Assembly (NCBI GenBank): GCA_964544115.1
Contig: CAZJBP010000059.1
Location: forward strand, 1-20,313
From: CAZJBP01 sp964544115
GTDB taxonomy: Bacteria > Verrucomicrobiota > Kiritimatiellia > UBA8416 > JADHWI01
DNA length: 20,313 nt
Direction of reading: 5' to 3'
Shown: positions 12,901-17,078 of the stretch, piece after piece
How the letters are laid out: every line of letters begins with the position of its first letter
How positions within the stretch are numbered: position 1 is the stretch's first letter
Notes under the pieces: model-generated
Databases searched by the model: none
The model's input: the letters and a program-made list of their open reading frames with translations, nothing else
Told to the model about the DNA's origin: nothing
Made by a program: the position numbers and the translations under genes

Positions 12901-14558
12901 GATGGCCCGGCCCTGACGTCCGTGCTTGCCACCGTCAACGCAGCCACGCTGGCTGATCTTACCACCGTTCCGGCCCTCGCCACTCCTCTTCCCACGCCGG
13001 CCGCGACCGACACACTTGCGGGGCTGAACGCTGCATCGGCCCCGGCGTGGAGGGCGATTCGTCCGCCCCCACCGCCGCCAGAGTAGTAGGATCCGCTGTA
13101 GATGTAGAGGGCGGCGGCCCCGCCCTGCGCCTGGACCGTTCCCGTGCCCGTCAGCGCGCCGGCGTCAATCAACACGCTGCCCCCGGCACCACCGCCTCCA
13201 CTGATGGTGCCGGCTTCCCCGTTGGCCTGAATGGATCCGCACAGATTCACAGAGCGGGCTGACAACTGCACCCGGCCACCGCCGCAGCCCCCGACATTGA
13301 TGGGGCCCGCCCCCGCTCCCCGGGTTTGAGGCCACGCCGCATCTCCAAACGTGGGTCCCGGAGTCCCGCCCCACGCGCCGCCCAGGCCGCCATGGCTCCC
13401 CCCCGCGCACCCGGTGCTTGCGCCTGCGGTAGCGTCGCCCAGCGTGTGACCGGCGACGTAGCCCGTGCGGGAGGCATCGATTGAAGCTCCGGCCGCAATT
13501 TCAACATCGCCCACGGCCACGATGCGCAGCCCGGGCTCCGGGGTGGCGTCAGCGAGGACGAGCCTCAACACGCCACCCGCCCCCACGGTGAGGTTCGACA
13601 CGAGCAGTTCCGCCGACGGATCCGATGGATAGGCTCCGACCTGCTTGATGACCAGGGTGTCGGGCGCACCCGCGGTGGATCGCAGGACGAACGGGGTCGG
13701 GCGCTGCCAGGGCCGGCCGCCGTTGTCGAACGTCAGCGTGCCGCCGGCTCCCTGGCGTCGTGTGTAGACCGAACCGGCGCCGCTCTTGTGCGGGGACGTT
13801 CCTCCGCGGCTGGACAGCCCGCCCGCGAGGTCGAAGGCCTCGACATCCGTATAGGTTACAGCGATGCGGCCGCCGCCACCGCCACCGGCCGTGCCCGACG
13901 CTCCGGCTGCGCCGCCGTCGGCCCCGATGCGGCCGCTTCCGCGCAGCAGACCGGTCTCCAGCCAAATGCTCCCGCCCGCGCCGCCGGCCCCGGTCTTGTA
14001 CCCCGCGGCGCCATCGGCCACGATCGCCCCACTCAGGTTGATCTCGCCGGCCGTGATGCGCACAACGCCGCCGCCTGCGCCTCCACGCGAAGCGCTCCCG
14101 GCCCCGCCGCCGTGTGTGAGCGGCTCGAAGGCGCTGCCATAGACAGCGCCAGCCGTCCCGTAGCGGTCGCCGCCCGGGCCGCCATGGCTGCCGCCTGAAT
14201 CGCCGTTGCTTGCGCCGACCGTGCTGTTGTCCAGGGTGCGCCCCGGCAGATACCCCCTGCCGGTCACATCGATACGCGACCCGGCCGGGACAAACAGCGA
14301 GCCCGACACCGTCAGCATCAGCCGCGGGGCCGTGGTCAGCGTGGCGGCCGAGTGCGTCAGCACCGCGCCGTTGGTCAGCGCCAGGCGGGCAAAGGCGTGA
14401 GAGCCGTCAACGGTCAGCGTGCAGGCGCTGACCACGAGGTTCGACCCCTCCCAGCGCCTGTCGCCGTCAGAAAGCGTGGTGTTGGAGGAAATCCAGACGT
14501 CGGCCGAGGCCGCGGTTGCACAGGCCCATGCCGCCAGAGAACAGCCGAACCGGCTCAT
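57..14558 (-). CDS. Giant secreted RHS/YD-repeat polymorphic toxin with C-terminal DUF2235 (Tle1-like) lipase domain
   Basis: The protein is 4833 residues. The start is placed at the ATG 14558-14556: it overlaps the upstream stop as ATGA, has GAGG about 8 nt upstream, and gives a clean Sec signal peptide (cleavage after Ala19). The open frame extends further upstream, but only as Arg-rich sequence lying over the transglutaminase gene. Domains in order: duplicated Gly-rich beta-helix-like region (about 97-507); Ig/FnIII-like array (about 538-1990); CARDB/Ig-like stretches (to about 2560); carboxypeptidase-regulatory-like domain (2567-2650); six-Ser tract (2827-2832); Cys-rich linker ending C3034-x2-C-x2-C; YD-repeat shell (to about 4436); RHS core (4437-4537); DUF2235 domain (4538-4833). 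Known: RHS shells encapsulate C-terminal toxins and are often self-cleaved at the core. Inferred: it is exported by Sec and delivers a lipase to neighbouring cells. The route across the outer membrane is not visible. Confidence 0.93.
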   Translation of the reverse strand: MSRFGCSLAAWACATAASADVWISSNTTLSDGDRRWEGSNLVVSACTLTVDGSHAFARLALTNGAVLTHSAATLTTAPRLMLTVSGSLFVPAGSRIDVTGRGYLPGRTLDNSTVGASNGDSGGSHGGPGGDRYGTAGAVYGSAFEPLTHGGGAGSASRGGAGGGVVRITAGEINLSGAIVADGAAGYKTGAGGAGGSIWLETGLLRGSGRIGADGGAAGASGTAGGGGGGRIAVTYTDVEAFDLAGGLSSRGGTSPHKSGAGSVYTRRQGAGGTLTFDNGGRPWQRPTPFVLRSTAGAPDTLVIKQVGAYPSDPSAELLVSNLTVGAGGVLRLVLADATPEPGLRIVAVGDVEIAAGASIDASRTGYVAGHTLGDATAGASTGCAGGSHGGLGGAWGGTPGPTFGDAAWPQTRGAGAGPINVGGCGGGRVQLSARSVNLCGSIQANGEAGTISGGGGAGGSVLIDAGALTGTGTVQAQGGAAALYIYSGSYYSGGGGGGRIALHAGADAAFSPASVSVAAGVGRGVARAGTVVRSASVAALTVASTDVRAGPSGSITGLVVRFNTGVNPLSATTARFTVSGPAGPVELASADVRGFSALLVPVEPIDLDGDYVLSVASGLVSVAGARLESSVAVPFTLDRIPPAPPQVSGLSPLPVATTVRASSITLTGTRDDRTSVWISPVEAVSNGSGPWTTTQSLQEGVNDLAVHGRDVAGNASCTNVYRIVSDTQPPAAVGLAPTNGACLAVAPARIEVVVAETGSGLDESQCEVTLERQGWPVPGDGALEASGWVWRPQGSLLDGDYVIRVRLTDQVGNVSPLLQSTFTVDRVPPAAPTVRPVSSPTAVAHQTVSGLKEAGAALRVDGVLRVAAGPETAWSLDLPLHGGRNVFSLTCQDRAGNVSAATAVEIVFDDQAPGAVSGLVLRPEGDGQTVEVDWSTYDEDANGADIAAYVVYVSSSPFTDRTLAAPAVTNAAGMKRTVLRDLPRGATSHLAVAAFDLGGRASPDVASMPVVPVDVQAPGPARSLSASCDEHSIALAWLPPEPVAADLAAYSVSVDGSEAARVLPPATQHVIAGFPSATRASISVRALDGTGNASTAAAVTGCTWLPQVTGLVVEPGHERVTVRWTAVEPAAHVARYAVYLGEVPFETVSGRAPAVTGPLCSAVLSGLPNGRTNHVAVTAVNVAGAERPHVVCVPAVAKADTLGPLLSSLRWNGQPLPAVATGTGVLSVDAADPAGVGTVEFSADGAPLEREPGSGPQYRCSWRVAATRDGSHRIEVRATDALGNASSAQGTLDVRLEPPARPVLLTPSAGSVLGTRSVLVTGRADANSDAVRLVVNGVVAAGLPAVDRAGAFSGDVLLGEGTNAVRAVATNRPGDSGPSDPLTLIVDTALPVPPTGVQAASRELGGVRLTWAAPSGLLPAGYHVYRASGSFTERASAARVTASPCVGTAFSDMPPSEGQHVYRVASVSRSGLEGPLSAEAWGESDATLPEARSIDYASTGPRSGTRFGAGAIDIRLTVSEPLMTVPFLSFNLSGQSPWWVPLVRGTGEVYVGRLTVMSDTPNGTWYANLAARDRAGNGGSAIRAGDRIVVDTTGPAPERVALYPEPPVRNDAAAPTSLVAVAVFAPSDIPAVQPECEVRLQPSAQDWRPVALDPLTAASWSGSIAFDAAAGAQPQTLEMRVTAADDLGNIATTRVDRSHWIVYQGDLPALPPPAQVVGAARPGGRVEMSWGAMDGACDFEVRRRGPGAAEAVVCGRTGGATSFAEAAPEGTNLYAVSTVRCAPADESVGPASAELALVADATPPGSPMGLRLALGGSGLQLSWTPPAALDVVSYNAYRSVDRITATSVANLAPILRAASGCGTLDADPPQRPVFYAVTALDAAGNESEPSEAAYTNLTLVPVTGLSVSREGDGPPSLEWRHAAAEGISGYRVHAVDANGRCLLSGEVLAPAITRFTDVTCGRAGRVYEVSAVDLAAGIEKESAARRVSLPWLDVSATPDALLLRGLMNRLSFSVRNAGPGELTDAVLTATAGGVSSVSPAFSVAEGSTGEVSVVMPGSASLPDVVSVTARVDQVSIGGGERATVIGTHRVPAGNGLLTAELRHGGVIRGGVAGVSFVLTNPGAEDVELITARGNGSRPSDEVRFFLETSDGFVLAAAPLREVLGEQEITLGDGTTVLRVQAGGSACVGETSLNVPSTAEGRVVLRLTVDRLHHGLGSDHPLRVEGFTTTCEAVLTDTPYTAVAREAVPNVSRGGDVRLRGEALRRDTGEPAADCPVAVTVRNGATTHTLSCTSGSNGVWECVFTPPALSSGAFDVWAGHPDERASLGQCSFSVNRIAVTPDAFDVTLPRNYEQRLSVTVTAADTLSLTNARLACRKEDQLPPGLHVEPAAGRFLPAGEAATLGATLWGDNRASATGRVVWSVVSDGESEPWASVPVRYRLTEAAPALTLLPERLLMGVTAGARNTSELRVGNSGQADLEGVTAAVRLPDGGPAPAWIRISPAALGDIQPGAWRDVVLSAEPDGNVVPGWLECQIVLSASNHAQAKMGAAVVVSESGAGDFLFRVSDLYYGQVTGASTNTGVSGATVRVRRAASLDAEQTRVTDRRGEALFRDLQAGTYDYRITADGHDAVSGSVRVDPGVTGSAEVFMPCRVVSVEWRVVPTLIEDRYEVVLSATYETDVPAAVVVCNPTSVTLPDMSRGDVFRGEIRLKNVGLIRADNIRPAFPTPDAFFRVELSGPCPTVLAAGQEAVVPYRVTCLSPTSGEGGAAGGVYSTTAQFSYESTCAKEQVQRSTAQFYVLGSTDSHGTPVVWDPGPLVVTSPGGIGSSSSSSPRPPATSVGANRCTEDLNVGLEIEEPDLAVGCGVTVKVTVDGCIDEGCPASHSVQLFCDPSATITPRVVSVPVGGTAEAVLRGVCGSKQVRTDQVTALLGDKTVQVPFTVVEITGVEAEKEVGVGCSTQARAVVLPEGWPVKWSLADQYGRNGDVLATIDESTGVVRIDKQSAYGWVSARAEAAGVACPELSGKQAKIEIDCVECPSCDKVGGNGHAALSSFHVNIYLGTDSEGETAGRLYVFEESLGTNAWTPSGLRVAVDSDAVRVLHDTNGWVRQVLAPDGAADVVCTNASGYVVRWYGLDQSAGVATNGVHLFDGEPVSEWAISRVGSGDGGTTRVDVVKTEDGLSVTNAFETRDAGGTWILTQGNGLTRTRRVSEWASADTRVIRTEVSGVDSGVVSRTVEWEAVYPWGRETVRREVDAGGEILVSTWAYGTDSSVTGQYGRVLADTAPGGGWTRYEYDATGRLSRVVECWKDQPSGTPAERAKVTTYGYAPVDPRDDGSLWPSTARSTRTEVCGVLTESSYAAYFLDAGGRRVEVSEACVQAGNAYGTPGNPRTVTTYQPEDGTAAAGRVVRVEQSDGALETCAYAYGTWTASVAPGEGRFEEGAGTAWRRERVRGTLADPAGLPLRTTRDVTIRDATGRTVMESTEVFTGEDYQRVGWTARAFDNRGREVQVVRSNGETTEQAWGCCGKERDVDAAGGVQVYALDALSRQIGVRRMGVVDAEFGSQPDLTTEYGLDAAGRQVSLTRRSEDGTAYRSTTAYDLAGYATNRTTEAGVRMAMSRLSGGRIERTVLPGGLERVGEAYRSGAAKCTTEDGRLATWSDYGVAADGTTWATTWAGPQGTNAAAWERTVSDALGRTARVEAPGFGGGIILTNVFIHDESGRRVRAAAPGVADTLYAYDELGEQVRTALDINGNGRVDLAGPDRVWESRSRYERGERLAAGGGGAGWWQVQTEMCYPFENSATPVTNSVHRQRLTGFDAGCTSEEEFVDAWGNVTVRRREVDRTRRLVRTTVDTPESSTNGVQVELNGRPVYSAAPTGVELWHACDGFGRRVASTNPATGGTRTGYGSDDRVLWTEDGEGARTTYGFDPDTGRVVASTNALTNATYVAYDLWGRPVAQWGSAYPVRWTYDSFGRRASMGTLRDCSVLITNASDFAQHSNALDVTRWVYDEATGLLREKWLPDAGGTTGRNARVRYAYTAAGRLAARSWARGLMTRYAYDPASGLLTNIEYEGGDTPGVSVRRDRMGRPVWVQDGQGERTMSYGGRGELEAEAVAGPDGYRIGYGYAAAGVAGRLEAVTTDAGWSVTYGYDGGGRLSAISGEATTENGHRARTATYRYQAGTDRIAGWESDDGWSVSRTYEPRRPWLASAESAADGVAAVCHEYRADSVGRRTERKDSGALLVAAVTNSFGYNPRNELVSAADGAHAYTYAFDPVGNRLSATVDEIETRYAANALNAYTQIVTGAEMTGLATDADGNLLSDGTWRYKWDTENRLVACDPVVETNGARRLRFAYDHAGRRVSSEVDELAAGYWVARRSTRFMWDGWHMLGERTSGEEAGGEGTWQFHVWGPDVSGVPGGVGGVGGLVFTLASDGSVFEYGYDGNGNVSAVRESVSGTLTALDYTPFGAPLSPKPGTLPRFGFSTKYTDPETGLCYYGYRYYSPAQGRWLSRDPIGEAGGVNVYGFVGNDPVGGVDKFGLDAYMFGGTWIDEDDPSSKFYVESNVSEMRALYAGEVHYQPGVGTGGGADSVAGGVFGAGGRARLKEMYQDLVAAYNTPDETGARQQIDIYGFSRGAAFAREFANMIRDVGIPLECGGHVEGKDVNIRFLGTFDTVASTGWPGNDVNPGIRLALPDTVGAAAHAVSRHDVRGKFPVTLFADDPRVSQVYLAGVHADVGKGYKTGVVQGYVALYWMWIQSAEAGVPVGDFPDQYYGAIQRYRSRIGFEQPLWSANPGDIKAEPMHDSATGVLYAGDRIKRWIRGLFGDDRYKRTKYVH
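74..79 (-). promoter_or_regulatory. Ribosome-binding site for the downstream lipoprotein gene
   Basis: Reading on the minus strand, AGAGGA lies inside the last codons of the RHS gene and is followed by six bases and then ATG (67-65). This spacing favours the 67 start over the internal ATG at 49, and implies that translation of the lipoprotein is coupled to the end of RHS translation. Confidence 0.6.
948..1250 (-). other. RHS repeat-associated core
   Basis: Residues 4437-4537. It carries the conserved succession Y-D-G-N-G-N, D-Y-x-P-F-G, Y-x-D-P-E-T-G-L, Y-Y-G-Y-R-Y-Y-S-P, G-R-W-L-S-R-D-P-I-G-E, N-x-Y-x-F, N-D-P and finally V-D-K-F-G-L. Known: the two Asp-containing motifs in this core form the aspartyl autocleavage site that releases the C-terminal toxin. 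Here they are D4510-P-I-G and D4533-K-F-G. The variable toxin starts directly after the final Gly-Leu. Confidence 0.9.
1251..5459 (-). other. YD-repeat (RHS shell) region
   Basis: Residues 3034-4436. It contains repeated Y-D-x-x-G-R-L/V and G-Y-D variants, the signature of YD repeats that build the hollow RHS cage. It opens with a CxxCxxC cluster (C3034, C3037, C3040). It also contains W3523-x-C-C-G-K and a DxNxNG loop (D3750, N3752, N3754, D3758) that resembles a calcium-binding turn. Confidence 0.85.
6609..6860 (-). other. Carboxypeptidase-regulatory-like (CnaB-type) domain of the RHS protein
   Basis: Residues 2567-2650. The pattern G-x-V, S-G-A-T-V-x-V, a T-D-x-x-G turn, an F-x-x-L-x-A-G-x-Y strand and an A-x-G-H segment matches the carboxypeptidase-regulatory/CnaB fold. 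It sits between Ig-like domains and the Cys-rich linker, consistent with a structural spacer. Confidence 0.65.
8589..12947 (-). other. Ig-like / fibronectin III-like domain array of the RHS protein
   Basis: Residues about 538-1990. Repeated segments of roughly 90-100 residues carry FnIII hallmarks: a Pro-rich start, a V-x-(V/L)-x-W strand, and a Y-x-V-Y strand. Other segments read as bacterial Ig-like domains with D-x-x-G-N-x-S ends. Such arrays usually act as extended spacers on exported proteins. Individual domain borders were judged by eye. Confidence 0.6.
13040..14270 (-). other. Duplicated glycine-rich beta-helix-like region of the RHS protein
   Basis: Two related segments start near residues 97 and 361, a period of about 264 residues. 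Each begins with an I-D-x-(T/S)-x-x-G-Y motif, runs through a GGSHGG block, then a Gly-rich block followed by R/V-rich beta strands (N-L-x-G-x-I), and ends in a run of six glycines before R-I-A. This spacing resembles parallel beta-helix surface proteins. The similarity shows an internal duplication; an adhesive or stalk role is inferred. Confidence 0.6.
14502..14558 (-). other. Sec signal peptide of the RHS protein
   Basis: Residues 1-19: Arg3, a hydrophobic Ala-rich core (residues 4-17) and an A-S-A cleavage motif before Asp20. It marks the giant protein as an exported, not cytoplasmic, RHS. This differs from classical PAAR- or VgrG-linked RHS effectors, which carry no such signal. Confidence 0.8.
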
Positions 14559-15496
14559 GTATCCAGCCTCACTTCCACATCCGCCGTGTCGCAGAGGAAC
14601 AGCTTCGACGACAGCGCGGTCACCGGAAGCGAGTCCGGGGCCAGGATGGCGAAGGCAATGGGACGGCGGTCGGACGACAGGCGCTTCAGCGGGTCGAGAG
14701 GACGCCAGGCATCCCCCGGCAGGACCTCCACCCACACGTGAAGATCGCCGCGGGCGATGGCGCCGCCCGACGCGGGCAACGCGACTCCGAGCACGCGCCG
14801 CGCAGGAATTCCGCCAGCCCGACACAGGGCGGTCAGCAACGCGGCATAGTCCGAGCAATCGCCGCCCCGGTTCGCAAGGGCCCAGAGCGCGCCGCGGTCG
14901 GTTGCGTTGTAGCCGGTGTGCTGCAGGGAGCTCGCTATCCACGAGGAAAAGGCGGCCGTGCGATCCCCGGAACTGCCGGCATCGCCGACCAGCGAGGTCG
15001 CCAGCGCCAGCACCGCGGGGGCGTCGGACTCGATCCCGGCTTCAGGCGCGAGGAAGCCGGCACCATCGCCCGCCCGGTTTGCGGGGATCGGCACCGGCTC
15101 GGAGGCGAGGTCCAGCGCGGCCGAGAAGGCGATCCTGGCCCGCCCCAGCGGAGGCAGGTCGGGAGTGCGGCACGCCAGGACCTGATTGCCAAAGGCGTCT
15201 TCGCTCAGCGAGCCGCATTCGGACGCCCGGACCGAGCGGCAGAGCTGGGTGGAGGTCTGCCGGACCGGGACCAGGCAGCGGATTTCCGGACGCGGAAGGA
15301 CGACGTCGGAGCGGTTGACGAGCGTCAGGGACCAGCGGACCGTGACGCTTTCCCCGTAGCCCTCGCGCGGGCCGGAGAGAACGTGATCCGTGCGCGGTTC
15401 GGCCGCAGCCGCACCCGCCGCCAGAACCCATACCCACAGGCCCAAGCCCGCGCCTCGTCCTTCACCCCGCAAAGGACACCCCCAGAGGCGGGCCAC
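14555..15496 (-). CDS. Secreted transglutaminase-like cysteine protein
   Basis: The protein is 313 residues and starts at GTG 15496-15494. An N-terminal hydrophobic segment (about 16-32) followed by A-A-A-E fits a signal peptide. Residues about 38-140 look like a beta-rich domain. The transglutaminase-like core carries the full catalytic set: G-G-D-C-S-D-Y (Cys214), D-L-H-V-W-V-E (His253) and P-L-D-P (Asp268). Known: this superfamily includes peptidases, amidases and protein cross-linkers. The stop codon overlaps the RHS start as ATGA (14558-14555), so the two are very likely co-translated. Inferred: it may cross-link, anchor or process the RHS protein outside the cytoplasm. The start is uncertain because other GTG codons lie nearby in the GC-rich leader. 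Confidence 0.85.
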   Translation of the reverse strand: MARLWGCPLRGEGRGAGLGLWVWVLAAGAAAAEPRTDHVLSGPREGYGESVTVRWSLTLVNRSDVVLPRPEIRCLVPVRQTSTQLCRSVRASECGSLSEDAFGNQVLACRTPDLPPLGRARIAFSAALDLASEPVPIPANRAGDGAGFLAPEAGIESDAPAVLALATSLVGDAGSSGDRTAAFSSWIASSLQHTGYNATDRGALWALANRGGDCSDYAALLTALCRAGGIPARRVLGVALPASGGAIARGDLHVWVEVLPGDAWRPLDPLKRLSSDRRPIAFAILAPDSLPVTALSSKLFLCDTADVEVRLDT

Positions 15497-15618
15497 GCCC
15501 GCGCCTCACACACCCTTCACCCCCGGCCGCGCAAAGAGACCCCAGCCCCCCGGCAAGGACCCGCAGCCGCTCAGATCACGATGCCGCTATGTCTACCACA
15601 CCCCGACAGAGGACCGCA

Positions 15619-15644
15619 AACAGATAGACGCAACAGATAGACGC
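15619..15644. repeat. 13-nt tandem duplication
   Basis: AACAGATAGACGC occurs twice in direct succession (15619-15631 and 15632-15644). The copies are identical. It lies upstream of the transglutaminase gene. No function is evident. Confidence 0.8.
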
Positions 15645-15686
15645 ATCGTAGCGATCGCAGAGAGGCCGCCGGTACAGCGCCTTCCC

Positions 15687-15716
15687 TCGTCCTCGTCGTC
15701 GTCCTCGATTCGCTCG
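15687..15716. repeat. TCGTCC-type tract, copy 1
   Basis: A 30-nt pyrimidine-rich tract made of TCGTCC and TCG units, ending in GATTCGCTCG. It is identical to 19968-19997. In both places it precedes the 26-bp inverted repeat, so it belongs to a larger composite repeat. Confidence 0.85.
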
Positions 15717-15721
15717 CGCCT

Positions 15722-15796
15722 GTCATCCCGAACGCAGTGAGGGGTCTGGAAAGGGCCGTGAAAGGAAGTGAGATCCCTCACTGCGTTCGGGATGAC
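15722..15796. repeat. 26-bp inverted repeat (REP/MITE-like hairpin), copy 1
   Basis: The left arm (15722-15747) and right arm (15771-15796) are reverse complements at 25 of 26 positions, with a 23-nt loop. The arm begins GTCATCCCGAACGCAGTGAG. Palindromes of this type recur in intergenic DNA of many bacteria and generate false small proteins. A near-identical copy lies at 20024-20099. Confidence 0.85.
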
Positions 15797-15858
15797 CGGA
15801 CTGGCGTGCGGGGACGCTCAACGCTTTACATTCAGAGTTGCCGGCCCGGGATCTTGCC

Positions 15859-15923
15859 GTGCACGTGCACGTACACGTACACGAATTCTCCGGCACGTCG
15901 TGAACGCGCACGGGTACGCGTAC
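15859..15923. repeat. 65-bp hexamer element, copy A
   Basis: Four left hexamers (GTGCAC, GTGCAC, GTACAC, GTACAC; 15859-15882), a 17-nt spacer (15883-15899), then four right hexamers (GTGAAC, GCGCAC, GGGTAC, GCGTAC; 15900-15923). The arms are imperfectly complementary and can form a hairpin with mismatches at regular six-base steps. The conserved sequence continues rightward as GATCACGGCCGCGG, as in copies C and D. Confidence 0.8.
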
Positions 15924-16059
15924 GAAGATCACGGCCGCGGGGGGCCTGGACAAGCGGGCGCGCCCTCCCTATATGACCGCCCCGGCCGACAGGATTTTCG
16001 GGATTGTCGGGATTGCTGACGGAGCGGACGGCGATGCCCTCGTCCTCGGCCGCCATGCC

Positions 16060-16124
16060 GTACACGTGCCCGTACACGTACACGAATTCTCCGGCACGTC
16101 GTGCACGCGCACGGGCACGCGCCC
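16060..16124. repeat. 65-bp hexamer element, copy B
   Basis: This copy has the same 24-17-24 layout: left hexamers GTACAC, GTGCCC, GTACAC, GTACAC (16060-16083); spacer identical to that of copy A (16084-16100); right hexamers GTGCAC, GCGCAC, GGGCAC, GCGCCC (16101-16124). It ends 85 nt before the dioxygenase start codon and lacks the GATCACGGCCGCGG tail. Confidence 0.8.
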
Positions 16125-16209
16125 CATCATAACTGCCACCATATTGGTATTGATTCGTCGATGGCGTTCTGGCACCGTATTCGTCTTCAACCCTGGGGGA
16201 GACAGGAAC

Positions 16210-17025
16210 ATGACACTGACGACTCAACACATTCAGCAATTCAAGACCGACGGTTACGTGCTCATCCCGAACTTCTGGACGAAGGACGAAATCGCCGCCA
16301 TGCGCGCCGAGTTGAGCAACCTGGTGCGCGCCGGAAAGTTGCGCAACGTCACGACGGAGGGTGACGGCAAGACGCACTCGAAGACCCTGCAGAATCTGCA
16401 GATCTGTCCGATCTGGCATACGAGCACCCTGTTCCGGGCCGTGCCATTTGTGCCCAAGGTCACTGCCGCCATTTCCGCGCTCATCGGCGACCCCATCCTG
16501 CAGCAGTTGGACCAGATCTTCCTCAAGCCGGCTCGCTCCGGGGCGCCGACCAACTGGCACCAGGATAACGCCTACTTCAAGGTCTCCAACCCGCTGATGG
16601 GCACCGCCATGTGGACGGCGCTGCACGATGCGAACGTGGCCAACGGCACCATGCGCCTCATCCCGGGCTCGCACCGCGAGGTCTACCCTCATTCGCGCGA
16701 CCCCGAGAGCGACCACCACATCCGATGCTATCCGCCCGAGGACCAGGCCGTGCCAGCCACGCTGCCGGCCGGCGGCGTGGCCTTCTTCTGCTACGGCACG
16801 GCGCACTGCACCGGCCCGAACCGCACGGAGTCCGACCGCGCCGGCCTGGCCCTCCACTTCCTGCGGACGGACTACGCGACCGAGGACCTGCTGGAGGACG
16901 GTCGCAACTGCCGGCCCTACCTGACCGGGCCCATGGCCACCGGCGGCTTGAAGGAGTACGGGGTTACGGTTGCCGGCACATGGGACGCCGAGATGAAGAA
17001 AGCAATCCAGGCGGCTGTTCCCTGA
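16210..17025 (+). CDS. Phytanoyl-CoA dioxygenase (PhyH) family Fe(II)/2-oxoglutarate oxygenase
   Basis: The protein is 271 residues, a normal length for the family. The start at ATG 16210 is preceded by a GGGGGAGACAGG ribosome-binding region; the frame is open further upstream only through hexamer-repeat DNA. It shows the N-terminal D-G-Y-V-L-I-P motif (14-20), the iron-binding H117-x-D119 in N-W-H-Q-D, G-S-H (153-155), distal iron ligand H199 in G-T-A-H, and R210 for 2-oxoglutarate binding. Known: such enzymes hydroxylate small molecules using iron, oxygen and 2-oxoglutarate in the cytoplasm. The substrate cannot be told. It converges on the cobW gene with a 53-nt gap, and has its own intergenic region upstream. 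Confidence 0.9.
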   Translation: MTLTTQHIQQFKTDGYVLIPNFWTKDEIAAMRAELSNLVRAGKLRNVTTEGDGKTHSKTLQNLQICPIWHTSTLFRAVPFVPKVTAAISALIGDPILQQLDQIFLKPARSGAPTNWHQDNAYFKVSNPLMGTAMWTALHDANVANGTMRLIPGSHREVYPHSRDPESDHHIRCYPPEDQAVPATLPAGGVAFFCYGTAHCTGPNRTESDRAGLALHFLRTDYATEDLLEDGRNCRPYLTGPMATGGLKEYGVTVAGTWDAEMKKAIQAAVP

Positions 17026-17033
17026 ATCGCTGA

Positions 17034-17049
17034 CGCGAGGGACCTCGCG
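17034..17049. terminator. Possible bidirectional terminator hairpin between convergent genes
   Basis: CGCGAGG (17034-17040) and CCTCGCG (17043-17049) are perfect inverted repeats separated by two bases, located 8 nt after the dioxygenase stop and in the 53-nt gap to the cobW stop. There is no T tract on either side, so it is a weak candidate. Confidence 0.3.
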
Positions 17050-17078
17050 GCGACGACCCGGCCCGCGCGCCGCGCAGC

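Larger units (their letters stand above)
15497..16209. other. Repeat-rich intergenic region between divergent genes
   Basis: This 713-nt stretch separates the minus-strand transglutaminase and the plus-strand dioxygenase. It must hold both promoters, but I see no convincing -35/-10 pair. It contains a 13-nt tandem duplication, a TCGTCC-type tract, a 26-bp inverted repeat and two 65-bp hexamer elements, listed separately. Short open frames crossing it encode dipeptide-like runs such as V-H-V-H and are repeat artefacts. Confidence 0.7.

Noticed and set aside
14559..14942. Upstream extension of the RHS reading frame by 128 codons
   Set aside because: It overlaps the transglutaminase gene in another frame, encodes Arg/Pro-rich sequence, and would bury the clear signal peptide that begins at 14558.
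15593..15976. Small frames over the 26-bp inverted repeat and hexamer elements
   Set aside because: They give repeat-derived peptides such as H-P-E-R-S-E-G-S-H and V-Y-V-Y, which are common false calls from palindromic intergenic repeats.
15859..16124. Hexamer elements as a CRISPR array
   Set aside because: The units are only six bases, with no unique spacers of regular length and no cas genes.
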